Shown: positions 16,039 to 25,400 of the stretch, piece by piece | Numbering within the stretch: position 1 is the first letter of the stretch | How the letters are laid out: each line of letters begins with the position of its first letter | NCBI GenBank assembly: GCA_902363255.1 | Contig: CABIZO010000001.1 | Location: 434,001 to 498,000 of the forward strand | Direction of reading: 5' to 3' | DNA length: 64,000 nucleotides | From: Peptostreptococcaceae bacterium | Lineage (GTDB): Bacteria > Bacillota > Clostridia > Peptostreptococcales > Peptostreptococcaceae | The notes under the pieces: generated by a model | The model's database searches: none | What the model saw: the letters and a program-made list of their open reading frames with translations, nothing else | Told to the model about the DNA's origin: nothing | Position numbers and translations under genes: made by a program

Positions 16039-16240
16039 AATAGTCCTCCTTATATATTTTAATAGCATTAATAATATACCCATAGATAATTAACATATAT
16101 TCAAATATTTATTAAAGATAATACATTAAAATAAGAAATTCTGGGTATAAACTAATTATAAAATGAATTTATTAAAATATTAATGATATACAAATTTATA
16201 GATAATAGACTAATGCTTATAATCTACGGAGGAAAATAAA

Positions 16241-17074
16241 ATGGCAAATTGTAACTCATGTCCATCAAAAAATAATTGTAATAAACAAGCTACTTGTACA
16301 ATAGAAAATAATCCAAATAATAAAATAAAAAATATAATAGGTGTTATGAGTGGAAAAGGTGGAGTAGGAAAATCTACTATAACATCATTAATTGCAAAAA
16401 CATTAAACAAGAAAGGTTATAAAGTAGGTATATTAGATGCAGATATAACAGGTCCAAGCATACCAAGGCTTATGGGTGTGAAAGATCAAAGAGCATTTTC
16501 TAGAAATGGTGTAGATATTTATCCAATAATAACTAAGGAAAATATAAAAACAATGTCAGTAAATTTTTTAGTAGAAGATGAAAGTCAACCAATTGTATGG
16601 AAAGGACCTTTAATAAGTAATACAATAAAGCAATTTTATAAAGATGTAATGTGGGAAGAATTAGATTATTTATTAATAGATATGCCTCCAGGAACAGGAG
16701 ATGTGGCTCTTACTGTAATGCAATCACTGCCTCTTACAGGTATGATAATGGTCTCTGTGCCACAAGACATGATATCAATGATAGTTGCTAAGGGTATAAA
16801 TATGGCTAAAAAATTAAATGTTAATATATTAGGTGTGGTGGAAAATATGAGCTACATTGAATGCCCTGATTGCAATAAAAAGATTAAATTATTTGATGGA
16901 GAAGAAACAGAGAACTTCCTAGAAGAAATGAATTTAGATCTTTTAGGTGAATTACCAATGACTAGGGAAATTGTAGAAGTAACTCACAAAGGTGTAGATG
17001 AAATTAGTGAGGAACTAGAAATGACTTTAAAAGATATAGTTAAAAAAATTGAATATAAAATAGATAAGCACTAG
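16241..17074 (+). CDS. apbC: Mrp/ApbC family Fe-S carrier ATPase
   Basis: A 277-residue P-loop ATPase of the Mrp/Nbp35 family, which binds and delivers Fe-S clusters. Residues 38-45 are the deviant Walker A GKGGVGKS; DADITGPSIPRLMG and LLIDMPPGTGDVALTVMQSLP are signature stretches. Four cysteines at the N-terminus (4, 7, 13, 19) resemble the Nbp35-type extra cluster site, and CPDC (about 207-210) is the bridging CxxC of the dimer. Ribosome binding site GGAGGAAAA before ATG 16241. Monocistronic, with a terminator that overlaps the stop codon. Confidence 0.9.
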   Translation: MANCNSCPSKNNCNKQATCTIENNPNNKIKNIIGVMSGKGGVGKSTITSLIAKTLNKKGYKVGILDADITGPSIPRLMGVKDQRAFSRNGVDIYPIITKENIKTMSVNFLVEDESQPIVWKGPLISNTIKQFYKDVMWEELDYLLIDMPPGTGDVALTVMQSLPLTGMIMVSVPQDMISMIVAKGINMAKKLNVNILGVVENMSYIECPDCNKKIKLFDGEETENFLEEMNLDLLGELPMTREIVEVTHKGVDEISEELEMTLKDIVKKIEYKIDKH

Positions 17075-17095
17075 TATTTTTACTAGTGTTTTTTA
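17069..17095 (+). terminator. Terminator overlapping the stop of apbC
   Basis: CACTAGTA (17069-17076) pairs with TACTAGTG (17081-17088), TTTT loop, T7 run. Confidence 0.85.
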
Positions 17096-17185
17096 TATTA
17101 AGTATTTTTAATTAGTTAAAATTAACTTTATATAAGTATTTTTTCTACAAATAATATATTTAAATATATAAAAAGGAGAAAAAAT

Positions 17186-17350
17186 ATGAAAAATAAAAAA
17201 AAGAACGAATGTAACAATCAATGGGCAACATCCAATGTATCTTGGTCAAGTAAAGCAGAGGTAAAGGAGAAGGATGAACGAAATAACGAATGGACATCTA
17301 CACTTAAGAAAAGTCCTGATATGTACCAAGAAGATAATTATAAAGATTAA
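17186..17350 (+). CDS. Small hydrophilic protein, 54 residues
   Basis: Not recognised. A good AAAGGAGAA site (17172-17180) precedes ATG 17186, the frame runs 54 codons to TAA 17348, and a 17-bp terminator follows at once, so it looks like a complete small transcription unit. The protein is basic at the start (MKNKKKNECNNQW), with three tryptophans spaced at 13, 20 and 36, a single cysteine at 9 and an acidic, Tyr-containing tail (MYQEDNYKD). It has no signal peptide or membrane segment. The W-(A)TSNVSWSS and EWTST motifs look repeated. Function unknown. Confidence 0.65.
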   Translation: MKNKKKNECNNQWATSNVSWSSKAEVKEKDERNNEWTSTLKKSPDMYQEDNYKD

Positions 17351-17358
17351 ATAATTCT

Positions 17359-17398
17359 AAACTACTAATTTATTTAAATTAAAATAAATTAGTAGTTT
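17359..17398 (+). terminator. Terminator of the 54-residue gene
   Basis: Perfect 17-bp stem (17359-17375 with 17382-17398), 6-base loop, followed by TGTTTT. Confidence 0.82.
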
Positions 17399-17516
17399 TG
17401 TTTTACTTATAGAAAAATACTATAAATAATCTCTATATATAGAAAAAAATAATTAGATAATATATAAATGATTTTGTATAATAAGTTAAGATAAAAGGAA
17501 AAAATAGGGGGAACTT

Positions 17517-18581
17517 ATGAAAAATAAATTAGTTAAATTACTACTTTGCATAGTAATGGTATCAGCAATATTAGTAGGATGTAATTCTAATAATACGGAA
17601 TCATCAGATGAATCTAAAAGTGAGTCAAATGTAAAAGCAGAGGCTGTTGAAAAAACTAAAGTATTTGTAACACCTCAGTGGGTAAAAAGTGTAATTGATG
17701 GAAATCAACCAGAATCTGAGAATTATGTAATCTTAGAAGCTTCATGGGGTACATATAAAGACAGTCCAGATTATACAAAAGGACATATTCCAGGAGCTTT
17801 ACATGTGGATATAGCAAGTGTTGAGTCAGAGCCATACTGGAATCTATCTGATCCAGATGTTGTTGAAAAGGGGATGTTAGACTTAGGAATAACAAAAGAT
17901 AAAACAGTTATTTTATATGGATCTGATGTTTCTGGTACAGCAAGAGTTGCATATGCATATCTTTGGGCAGGAGTTGAGAACGTAAAGGTTATTAATGGTG
18001 GTCTTTCTGCTTGGGAAAATGCTGGTTATGAAACAGATACTAAAGTTGAAGAAGCAGTAGCAGCAACTGATTTTGGGACAACTGTTCCTGCACATCCGGA
18101 GTATTGGATGTCTATTGAAGACGCAAAAGATAAACTTGAAAATGACTCAAACTTCAGATTAGTAAGTATCAGAAGTGAAGCAGAGTTCAAAGGTGAAACA
18201 AGTGGATATAACTATATAGATAGAGCTGGAGAACCTAAAGGTGCTGTGTGGGGACGTGGAGGAAGCGACCCATATAGTATGGAAGACTACACAAATGAAG
18301 ATGGAACATATATAACAGTTGAAGAAATGGAAGAGCTATGGAAAGACTTAGATTTCAGCAAAGAAAATGAACTTTCATTCTACTGTGGTACTGGATGGAG
18401 AGCTACAATTCCTTGGTTAATAGCATATGATGCAGGCTGGACAGGAATGACTCTTTATGATGGTGGATGGTATCAATGGCAAATGGATGAGAATCTTCCT
18501 GTACAGGTAGGAGATCCAAATAGTGATGATGTTGTCTATACTACAGTGGGTAAATTATCAACTGATAAGGCTGCAAAATAA
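17517..18581 (+). CDS. Two-domain rhodanese (sulfurtransferase) lipoprotein
   Basis: A 354-residue lipoprotein. Residues 1-21 are a signal peptide ending in the lipobox LVGC (19-22), so Cys22 should be lipidated and the enzyme anchored outside the membrane; a Ser/Glu-rich spacer follows. Two rhodanese domains come next: an N-terminal one (about 50-180) where the loop reads YGSDVSG with no cysteine and is therefore inactive, and a C-terminal one (about 195-345) with catalytic Cys290 in FYCGTGWRA. This is the tandem layout of thiosulfate/3-mercaptopyruvate sulfurtransferases. Physiological donor and acceptor are unknown. Ribosome binding site TAGGGGGAA. Monocistronic. Confidence 0.87.
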   Translation: MKNKLVKLLLCIVMVSAILVGCNSNNTESSDESKSESNVKAEAVEKTKVFVTPQWVKSVIDGNQPESENYVILEASWGTYKDSPDYTKGHIPGALHVDIASVESEPYWNLSDPDVVEKGMLDLGITKDKTVILYGSDVSGTARVAYAYLWAGVENVKVINGGLSAWENAGYETDTKVEEAVAATDFGTTVPAHPEYWMSIEDAKDKLENDSNFRLVSIRSEAEFKGETSGYNYIDRAGEPKGAVWGRGGSDPYSMEDYTNEDGTYITVEEMEELWKDLDFSKENELSFYCGTGWRATIPWLIAYDAGWTGMTLYDGGWYQWQMDENLPVQVGDPNSDDVVYTTVGKLSTDKAAK

Positions 18582-18604
18582 ATTAAATAATGTATAATAA
18601 AAGG

Positions 18605-18634
18605 ATAAGCACTGTATAAAATAACAGTGCTTAT
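18605..18634 (+). terminator. Terminator after the rhodanese lipoprotein gene
   Basis: 11-bp perfect stem (18605-18615 with 18624-18634), 8-base loop, then TTTAAT. Confidence 0.82.
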
Positions 18635-18676
18635 TTTAATCATAATGAATTTTAGAAGAATGAGGTTAATAGTTAG

Positions 18677-19111
18677 ATGAAAAAAATGAATAAAGTATTT
18701 TATGCAGTAGCCACTATATTACAAATAATATTATTGGCAGGTGTATATATTGTGAATTATTTTACGAGAAAAAGAATGGGAATGTTAAGATATGTAATCT
18801 ATAAAAATGGAGTTTTTGAAAATACATATCCTATTCAACAATTACAATATATTTGTATAATTTTGCTTACAATATTAACTATATTAGTATTGATGTTTTA
18901 TGTGAAGAATAAGTCAAAATTAAGTAAAAAACTAATGAATAGGAATATTTTTATGCTTGTTTTAACGTCTATTTATATAGGATTTAACCTATTATATTCT
19001 ACTGAAGATTTTAGAGCATTTTATTTTATGAGTTTAATGTTTGGGGTAGCTGCCCTTATTCAAACTATTAAAGTATTTTTTTCAACTTTTGTATATAAAA
19101 GTAAAAATTAA
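18677..19111 (+). CDS. Small four-segment membrane protein
   Basis: Not recognised. The 144 residues hold four hydrophobic segments (about 8-26, 55-77, 90-110, 115-137) separated by basic loops (NYFTRKRMGMLRY, VKNKSKLSKKLMNRN), giving a small polytopic membrane protein. The ribosome binding site is poor (GAGG about 12 bases upstream of ATG 18677; a second ATG at 18686 has no better site), so the exact start is uncertain. It sits between the rhodanese lipoprotein and the peroxiredoxin gene, probably with its own promoter. Confidence 0.6.
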   Translation: MKKMNKVFYAVATILQIILLAGVYIVNYFTRKRMGMLRYVIYKNGVFENTYPIQQLQYICIILLTILTILVLMFYVKNKSKLSKKLMNRNIFMLVLTSIYIGFNLLYSTEDFRAFYFMSLMFGVAALIQTIKVFFSTFVYKSKN

Positions 19112-19192
19112 TGAATAAATGGCTAGAATGTTTTAAGTTCTAAATTACTTGGTATAATATGTAATATAAATATGAAAAGAGGAGTTGGAGAA

Positions 19193-19648
19193 ATGTTAGA
19201 AGCTGGAGTAAAAGCACCAGAGTTTAAGTTACAAGACAAAGATGGAAATGAAGTAAGTTTATCAGACTTTAAAAATAAAAAAGTAGTACTATATTTTTAT
19301 CCAAGAGATAATACACCTGGTTGTACAAAACAAGCATGTGCTTTCAGAGACAACTATGAAGAATTCACATCAAAGGACGTAGTAGTAATAGGTATAAGTA
19401 AAGATAGTGTGAAATCTCACAGCAACTTTGCAGCGAAACATGAATTACCATTTATATTATTAGCAGATCCAGAACTAGAAGCTATAAAAGCTTATGATGT
19501 ATGGCAAGAAAAGAAATTATATGGAAAAGTTAGTATGGGTGTGGTAAGAACTACATATATAATCGATGAGAATGGAATAATAGAAAAGGTGTACAATAAA
19601 GTTAAAACTGATAAAAATGCAGGAGAAATTTTAGAGTACTTAGGATAG
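19193..19648 (+). CDS. bcp: Thiol peroxidase, Bcp/PrxQ-type peroxiredoxin
   Basis: Cytoplasmic thioredoxin-dependent peroxidase that reduces hydrogen and organic peroxides. The 151 residues start MLEAGVKAPEFKLQDKDG and hold the peroxidatic Cys44 in YPRDNTPGCTKQAC with the resolving Cys49, the C-x4-C pair of the Bcp/PrxQ class. The C-terminal YGKVSMGVVRTTYIIDENG is also standard. Start ATG 19193 was chosen over ATG 19172 because AGAGGAG (19178-19184) lies 8 bases before it and inside the longer frame. TATAAT at 19153-19158 is the likely -10. Together with rubrerythrin it shows an oxidant-defence set. Confidence 0.92.
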   Translation: MLEAGVKAPEFKLQDKDGNEVSLSDFKNKKVVLYFYPRDNTPGCTKQACAFRDNYEEFTSKDVVVIGISKDSVKSHSNFAAKHELPFILLADPELEAIKAYDVWQEKKLYGKVSMGVVRTTYIIDENGIIEKVYNKVKTDKNAGEILEYLG

Positions 19649-19681
19649 AGAAAAAAACAAAAAACTTAAATATAGTATTAT

Positions 19682-19727
19682 AGATATAGGAAAGCTAGTG
19701 TAAAACTAACAACTAAATCCTATATCT
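19682..19727 (+). terminator. Terminator after bcp
   Basis: AGATATAGGA (19682-19691) pairs with TCCTATATCT (19718-19727), 26-base loop, then TTTTTATT. Confidence 0.65.
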
Positions 19728-19744
19728 TTTTTATTATTCCTAAA

Positions 19745-20000
19745 AGTACACCAGTACACTATTTGATGTACTTTAGAACTTTTTTGATGGCAAAAGCTAT
19801 TAAAAAGGTAGGTACAGGTACACTAAAGGTACAGCAAAAATTATTTTGGTGTACCTAGGTGTCATTTAGTTATATCAATGCTTTCAGTGTTGAAGTACAC
19901 TAAGTACACTAGAAATTATAAAAACTGACAGACTTTAAATTTCAGTAAAACATATGATGTTTTTCTATAGTGTGGTAAAAGTTGGTGTACCTGGTGTACC
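19745..20000. repeat. Cluster of 8-9 bp GTACAC/GTGTAC repeats (iteron-like)
   Basis: This 256-bp stretch of the 413-bp gap between bcp and the FUSC gene is packed with short repeats in both orientations: AGTACACC+AGTACACT (19745-19760), TGTACT (19767-19772), GGTACA+GGTACACT (19811-19824), GGTACAG (19828-19834), GGTGTACC (19848-19855), AGTACACTA twice in tandem (19894-19911) and TGGTGTACC twice in tandem (19983-20000). The two ends form an imperfect terminal inverted repeat of about 17 bp. An AT-rich stretch with no repeat lies at 19915-19980. No convincing gene is encoded. It may be an iteron array of a lost replicon, a multi-site operator, or a MITE-like element; I cannot decide. Confidence 0.75.
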
Positions 20001-20061
20001 ATGCAATATAAACTAACATTTATTTTTGTGGTATTATAAAAGGAGATGGGAGTGAGACATT

Positions 20062-20964
20062 TTGAAATTACAAAAACCAGGAATGAGAAATATAAAAACA
20101 GGAATAGGAGTTATGATCTGTGTACTAGTTGGGTATTTCCACATAGTCGATAACACTTTTTTTGCTGCAGCGGCTTGTATAGTTTGTATGCAGACAACTG
20201 TAAAAAGTTCTGTGACAGTTGGATTTAATAGATTAAAAGGAACTTTCATAGGAGGATTAATAGGATTTTTATTTGTGCTTATTAAACCAGGAAATCCGAT
20301 ATTATCTTGTTTAGGAGTTATCACAACTATTTATATTTGTAATATTTTAAAAATAAACAAATCCATAACTATTGCGTGTGTTGTTTTTTGTGCTATTCAC
20401 TTAAGCGTGGGAGATGCAAATCCAATAGCTTATTCAATATCTAGAACATTAGATACATCAGTAGGGGTTATTATAGGAGTTGCAGTAAATTATTATATAT
20501 TTAGACCTAATTATTTAAAAAGTATATACAAAGAAATAAGAGTTATTGAAAAAACATCAATTAAACTATTGAAAAGTGAAATAGAAAAAGGTGTTCATGC
20601 AGATAATTCATCTTTGAAGAAAGAAATTACAAGACTAGAGGGATTGTATAAAAACTTTTTAGAGGAACTAGAGTATAGTAACGAAGAAGTTGATGATGAA
20701 GAAATAAATAATGTCATTAAACGATGTAAACATATCTATCTACATCTTCAAATTTTAGAGCAAATGAAAGATAAATGTTACTTAAATAAAGAAAATTATA
20801 TTAAGTCAAAAAGCATATATGATACTTTACCTAAGGGTATTGAAATTAAAGATGATAGAAGCGCTGTTTATAATTATCATATTAGTGCCATTATTGACAA
20901 TATTAATGAAATACATGGAATAGAAGAAAATAATAATGAAAGTGACTTAATCGCAACAGTTTAA
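20062..20964 (+). CDS. FUSC/aromatic acid exporter family membrane protein
   Basis: A 300-residue protein of the ArAE_1/FUSC family. The N-terminal half (about 1-150) has four to six hydrophobic segments in the family pattern (PGMRNIKTGIGVMICVLVGYFHIVDNTFFAAAACIVCMQTTVKSSVTVGFNRLKGTFIGGLIGFLF, GDANPIAYSISRTLDTSVGVIIGVAVNY); the rest is a cytoplasmic helical domain. Relatives are proposed exporters of aromatic carboxylates, but function in Firmicutes is unproven. Start TTG 20062, after GGGAGTGAG. The repeat cluster lies immediately upstream and could influence it. A second FUSC protein is at 29106-30080. Confidence 0.82.
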   Translation: MKLQKPGMRNIKTGIGVMICVLVGYFHIVDNTFFAAAACIVCMQTTVKSSVTVGFNRLKGTFIGGLIGFLFVLIKPGNPILSCLGVITTIYICNILKINKSITIACVVFCAIHLSVGDANPIAYSISRTLDTSVGVIIGVAVNYYIFRPNYLKSIYKEIRVIEKTSIKLLKSEIEKGVHADNSSLKKEITRLEGLYKNFLEELEYSNEEVDDEEINNVIKRCKHIYLHLQILEQMKDKCYLNKENYIKSKSIYDTLPKGIEIKDDRSAVYNYHISAIIDNINEIHGIEENNNESDLIATV

Positions 20965-21081
20965 TTTATATGGAAAATATTTAAAAATACTTAAAATAAA
21001 GATAACTCATAATAAAATTTTTTTAATGTTATAATTACCTTGTCAGCATAAATCTACGTTTAGACAGGGGGAAATTTTATT

Positions 21082-22161
21082 ATGAGTTTTAATATGCCAA
21101 AATATACTCATCCAGATTTTAGTACAGAAAGATTTAAGAATTCACCAAATGCAAAGATTGAACTAGTTGAACAGGATAGAGTTGCACCAGATAATTATCA
21201 CGCAATGTCAATTTATCCAGAATACTTTAAAGTTGATGGTGAATGGATATTAGCAGAAGAAACAAGAATGGACTGTGTTCCAAGATTGAAAGATAATAAG
21301 ATAGAAATAGTAGAATTTAGGCATTTAAAAGTTGGAGACAAAATTATTGTTGGAAGAACTGAGGATGGTAGTGAAGGAATATACCTACATACAACAGGTT
21401 TTGAAGACAAAAAGGTTGAGGAGGAAGCTTTTGCTTTTAGAGGAAGTAGATCAAGAGAAACTTCTCAAACTATGGATTACGATCAATTAATTGAACTTTT
21501 AAAACACGAAAAAGAAAATGGATATATAGTTTGGGTAATGGGACCAGCAGCAGTGTTTTCTAAGGGAGCTAGAGATTCATTAACTAAATTAATAAACAAC
21601 GGATATGTAAATGCCTTCTTAGGGGGAAATGCCGTTGCAACCCACGATTTAGAAGCAGGTGTATACAACACTGCTTTAGGTCAAGACATATACACTCAAT
21701 GTTCTATAAAAGATGGTCACTATCATCATTTAGACTTATTAAATAAAGCGAGAAAATATGGTTCAATAGAAAAACTTATAGAAGAAGAAAATATAACTTC
21801 AGGTTTGATTCATTCTTGTGTAAAAAATAATGTACCTATTGTACTAGGGGGATCAATAAGAGATGATGGTCCACTTCCTATAGTAATATCAGATGTGTAT
21901 GAGGCTCAGGAGCAAATGAGAAGAGAAGTGAGAAAAGCTACGACGGTAATTTGTATGGCAACTCAATTACACACAATAGCTACAGGAAATATGACGCCAT
22001 CTTTCAGAGTAGTAGATGAAGAAATAAGACCATTATACTTCTATACAGTAGATACTTCAGAATTTGCTGTAAATAAGCTAAAAGACAGGGGAAGTTTAAG
22101 TGTAAGAACAATGATATCAAATGCACAAGACTTTTTACAAAGGTTAGCTGATAATTTATAA
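21082..22161 (+). CDS. LOR/SDH-domain protein, possible ornithine cyclodeaminase of the archaeal type
   Basis: A 359-residue protein matching the LOR/SDH bifunctional-enzyme conserved region (about 20-120: AKIELVEQDRVAPDNYHAMSIYPEYFKVDGEWILAEETRMDC, REEAFAFRGSRSRETS-like stretch) followed by a Rossmann-like part (about 145-350: YIVWVMGPAAVFSKGARDSLTKLINNGYVNAFLGGNAVATHDLEAGVYNTALGQDI, PIVLGGSIRDDGPLPIVISDVYEAQ). The same architecture occurs in an archaeal ornithine cyclodeaminase and as the C-terminal half of the cyanobacterial arginine-guanidine-removing enzyme. I infer amino-acid (ornithine to proline) chemistry with bound NAD, not proven here. Ribosome binding site AGGGGGAAA. Monocistronic with a terminator. 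Confidence 0.72.
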   Translation: MSFNMPKYTHPDFSTERFKNSPNAKIELVEQDRVAPDNYHAMSIYPEYFKVDGEWILAEETRMDCVPRLKDNKIEIVEFRHLKVGDKIIVGRTEDGSEGIYLHTTGFEDKKVEEEAFAFRGSRSRETSQTMDYDQLIELLKHEKENGYIVWVMGPAAVFSKGARDSLTKLINNGYVNAFLGGNAVATHDLEAGVYNTALGQDIYTQCSIKDGHYHHLDLLNKARKYGSIEKLIEEENITSGLIHSCVKNNVPIVLGGSIRDDGPLPIVISDVYEAQEQMRREVRKATTVICMATQLHTIATGNMTPSFRVVDEEIRPLYFYTVDTSEFAVNKLKDRGSLSVRTMISNAQDFLQRLADNL

Positions 22162-22166
22162 ATATA

Positions 22167-22191
22167 AAAAACTGCTTTTATAGCAGTTTTT
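22167..22191 (+). terminator. Terminator after the LOR/SDH gene
   Basis: 10-bp stem (22167-22176 with 22182-22191), 5-base loop, T8 run. Confidence 0.9.
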
Positions 22192-22223
22192 TTTATTTAT
22201 AGCCCCAAAATCTTCTTATGTTG

Positions 22224-22261
22224 TGTACAATTCTATCAATTTAAATATATTTTATTGTACA
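22224..22261. promoter_or_regulatory. Inverted repeat TGTACAAT/ATTGTACA upstream of the sensor kinase
   Basis: TGTACAAT (22224-22231) and ATTGTACA (22254-22261) are exact inverted copies, 22 bp apart, about 180 bp before the kinase start. It could be a regulator site; no supporting second copy is seen. The rest of the gap 22192-22442 is AT-rich with a likely TATAAT box near 22322 and nothing else. Confidence 0.3.
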
Positions 22262-22442
22262 AGATGTTTAATTAAGTTAAAATAAAAATGAAATTCTCTA
22301 TATGATTTTTTTTCATATCTTATTATAATATTAAACAGGGACAAGAAACAAAGTGTATTTTGAAATGATTAAAAATAATATATTTTTATACTATTATACT
22401 ATTATACTAATTATGTTAATCAGACAACAAAGGAGACGAATC

Positions 22443-25400
22443 GTGAAAAAAATTAAATATACATTAGTTCTTTTAACAATTTTAATGTGTATATTTCCTA
22501 ACAATATATATGCATCTAAAATGATGAATTTTGAAAACTTAACAATAGAAGATGGATTATCTCAAGCAACTGCAGAGACGATAATTCAAGATAGTGAAGG
22601 ATATATATGGATAGGTACAAATGATGGATTGAATAGATATAATGGCTCGGATATAAAAGTATTTAAAGATAATGATGAAGATCAAAATAGTATAATTAGT
22701 AATTATATAACGGCATTAGCGGAAGATAATGATAGAAATTTATGGGTTGGAACAGATGAAGGTTTGAGCAAAATAAATTTAGATGACTACACTATAAATA
22801 ATTATCGTTATTATGATAATGATAAAAAAACTCCATATTCTGCTGTATTAAGCCTTTATGTAGATGAAGATGGAAATCTTTATATGGGAGGTAATACTGG
22901 TGTTTATATTTATAATAAAAGCGAAGATAAATTTGATATGATACTAGGATTAAAAGATGATTTAAGTATCAGAAACGTTTTTAGTATAAATAAGGATGAA
23001 AATCAGAATCTATGGATAGGTACAGATAAAGAGTTATATAGAATAGATTCAAAAGCGAAAAAAGCTATACCTTATGCCAATGAAAATATAAATACAAAAG
23101 ATTGGGGAAAAATTTATTCTATTTTATTTGACGATGAAAATAATATGTGGATAGGGACTGCAGAAAAGGGATTAAAGAAAATAGATATAGAAACAAATGA
23201 AATTCAATCATTTGTAGCAGATGAAAGTGATGATAACAAATTAAAATCAAATAGTGTAAGAAAGGTATTGCAAGATAGTAGCGGAAATATCTGGGTTGCA
23301 ACAGAAAAAGGTCTTAGCAAATACAAGGGCGACGATAAGTTTATTACTTTTTTAAATAAAAGCTATGATAACAGTAGCTTAGCTAATGATATAGTGTACA
23401 CACTTATGGAGGATAATACTGGATTAATTTGGGCGGGTACTTATACAGGTGTAAGTATATTCGATTCGAGGAATAAAATCGAAATATATAAAAATGATCC
23501 CAGTGATGAAAACTCTTTAAGTGATAATGTAGTAATGGGTGTATATGAAGATGAGCAAGGTTTATTATGGATAGGAACAAGAGATAAAGGCTTAAATATA
23601 ATAAATCGAGAAAATGAGACGATTAAGCATATTTATGAAGGTGACTCTGATTATGATTTAAGTACAAATTCTATAAGTATTATCACAGGAAAAGATAATA
23701 TAATATGGGTCGGTACTAGAAATGGTGTAAATAAAATAAACAAACAAGATATGACCATAGAAAAATATACTACAGAAGATGGATTAATAGATAATAATAT
23801 CAAAGGTTTACTTATTGATAGTAGCAATCGTTTATGGATAGGTACACCAATAGGACTTAGCATCTTAGATATAGATACGAATACAATAACTGATATGACT
23901 GAAAGGTTGATAGAAGCTGGTATAACAGATCCATATATTCAAGAAATTTATGAAGATAGAGACGGGATTTTTTGGATAGGAGGATATACAACTGGAGGTT
24001 TAATTAGATTTGATCCGAGAAATAACACTATAAAAACGTATAATAGCTATAAAGAAGATAAAGAAAAAGATGAAATGATTATAAGTAGTATAAGGGATAT
24101 CGTAGAAGATGAAAATTCTAATCTATGGATAGGAACTAATGACGGACTATTATACTTTAATAAATCAGATAATTCATTTAAAAAGTATACAGAAAAAGAT
24201 GGACTAGCAAACAATATAGTTTATCAAATATTAGTAGATGAAAATAAAAATTTATGGATGAGTACTAATAATGGTATATCCAAATTTGATATAAAAAATA
24301 ATAGGTTTACCAATTTAAGCAGTACAGATGGACTTCAAAGTAATGAATTTAATGGAAACTCAGCATATAAATGTAAAAATGGAAATTTATTGTTTGGTGG
24401 AATAAAAGGGCTAAATATTTTTAATCCTAAAGATGTAATGGAGAAAAATTATGAAGCAAAAGTTAAATTTGATAGTTTTGAAGTTGAAGGTAGACATTAT
24501 AACAATATTGATGGTGAAATTTTTGAATATGATAAAAACTTTATTAGAATAAAATATTTTACAACTGATTATAGAAAGAACAATAATACTCAATATTATT
24601 ATAAACTAAAAGGTTCAACATATGATTGGGTGCCTGTCACAAACAATGAAGTTATATTTGAGAATTTATCATCAGGCAAGTATACATTTATAATAAAGTG
24701 TAGAAATAATAATGGAAAAATGAGTGAAGAAAATAGTGTTAGTTTTACTATAAAACGACCTTTTTGGATGAGTGGATGGGCTGTAACTTTATATATGCTA
24801 ATAATTATTGCAATAATATATAATGGTATTAATAAAATGAAGCAATTAGATAAATTAGTCAATAGAAAGACAAGAGAGTTAAATAATGAAATGGAAAAAA
24901 ATAAAATACTTTTTGACAGGTTATTAGAAGCAGAAAGAAGTAAAAATAACTATTTTATTAATTTATCTCATGAACTTAGAACGCCACTGAATGTAATAAA
25001 CTCAATAGAACAATTAATAAGTAGTTTTTGTAAATCAGATAAGGAATTGACAAAAGATAAGTTAGAAAACTATATGGATATTATGAAAAATAATACTGAT
25101 AGATTATTGAACTTAATAAATAATATAATAGATACATCCAAAATTGAAAATGGAAAGTATAAGCTTAATAAATGTGAAAATAATATAGTTTATCTAGTTG
25201 AGGAAGCAACATTAACTCTAAAAGAAAGTATAGAATCATCTGGAAAAGAACTTATATTTGATACTGATGTTGAGGAAAAAATAATTAACTGCGATAAATA
25301 TGATATAGAAAGATGTATAATTAACTTGGTCGGTAATGCACAAAAGTTTACGCCAACAGGTGGAAGTATAAGTGTCAATATTGAAGATTTAAATGATTTT

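Noticed and set aside
19766..19858. A 30-codon frame (starting ATG 19766) inside the GTACAC repeat cluster
   Set aside because: No ribosome binding site and its codons are made from the repeats themselves; treated as chance.
19745..20000. CRISPR array
   Set aside because: Repeats are 8-9 bp, unevenly spaced and in both orientations, with no unique spacers and no cas genes.
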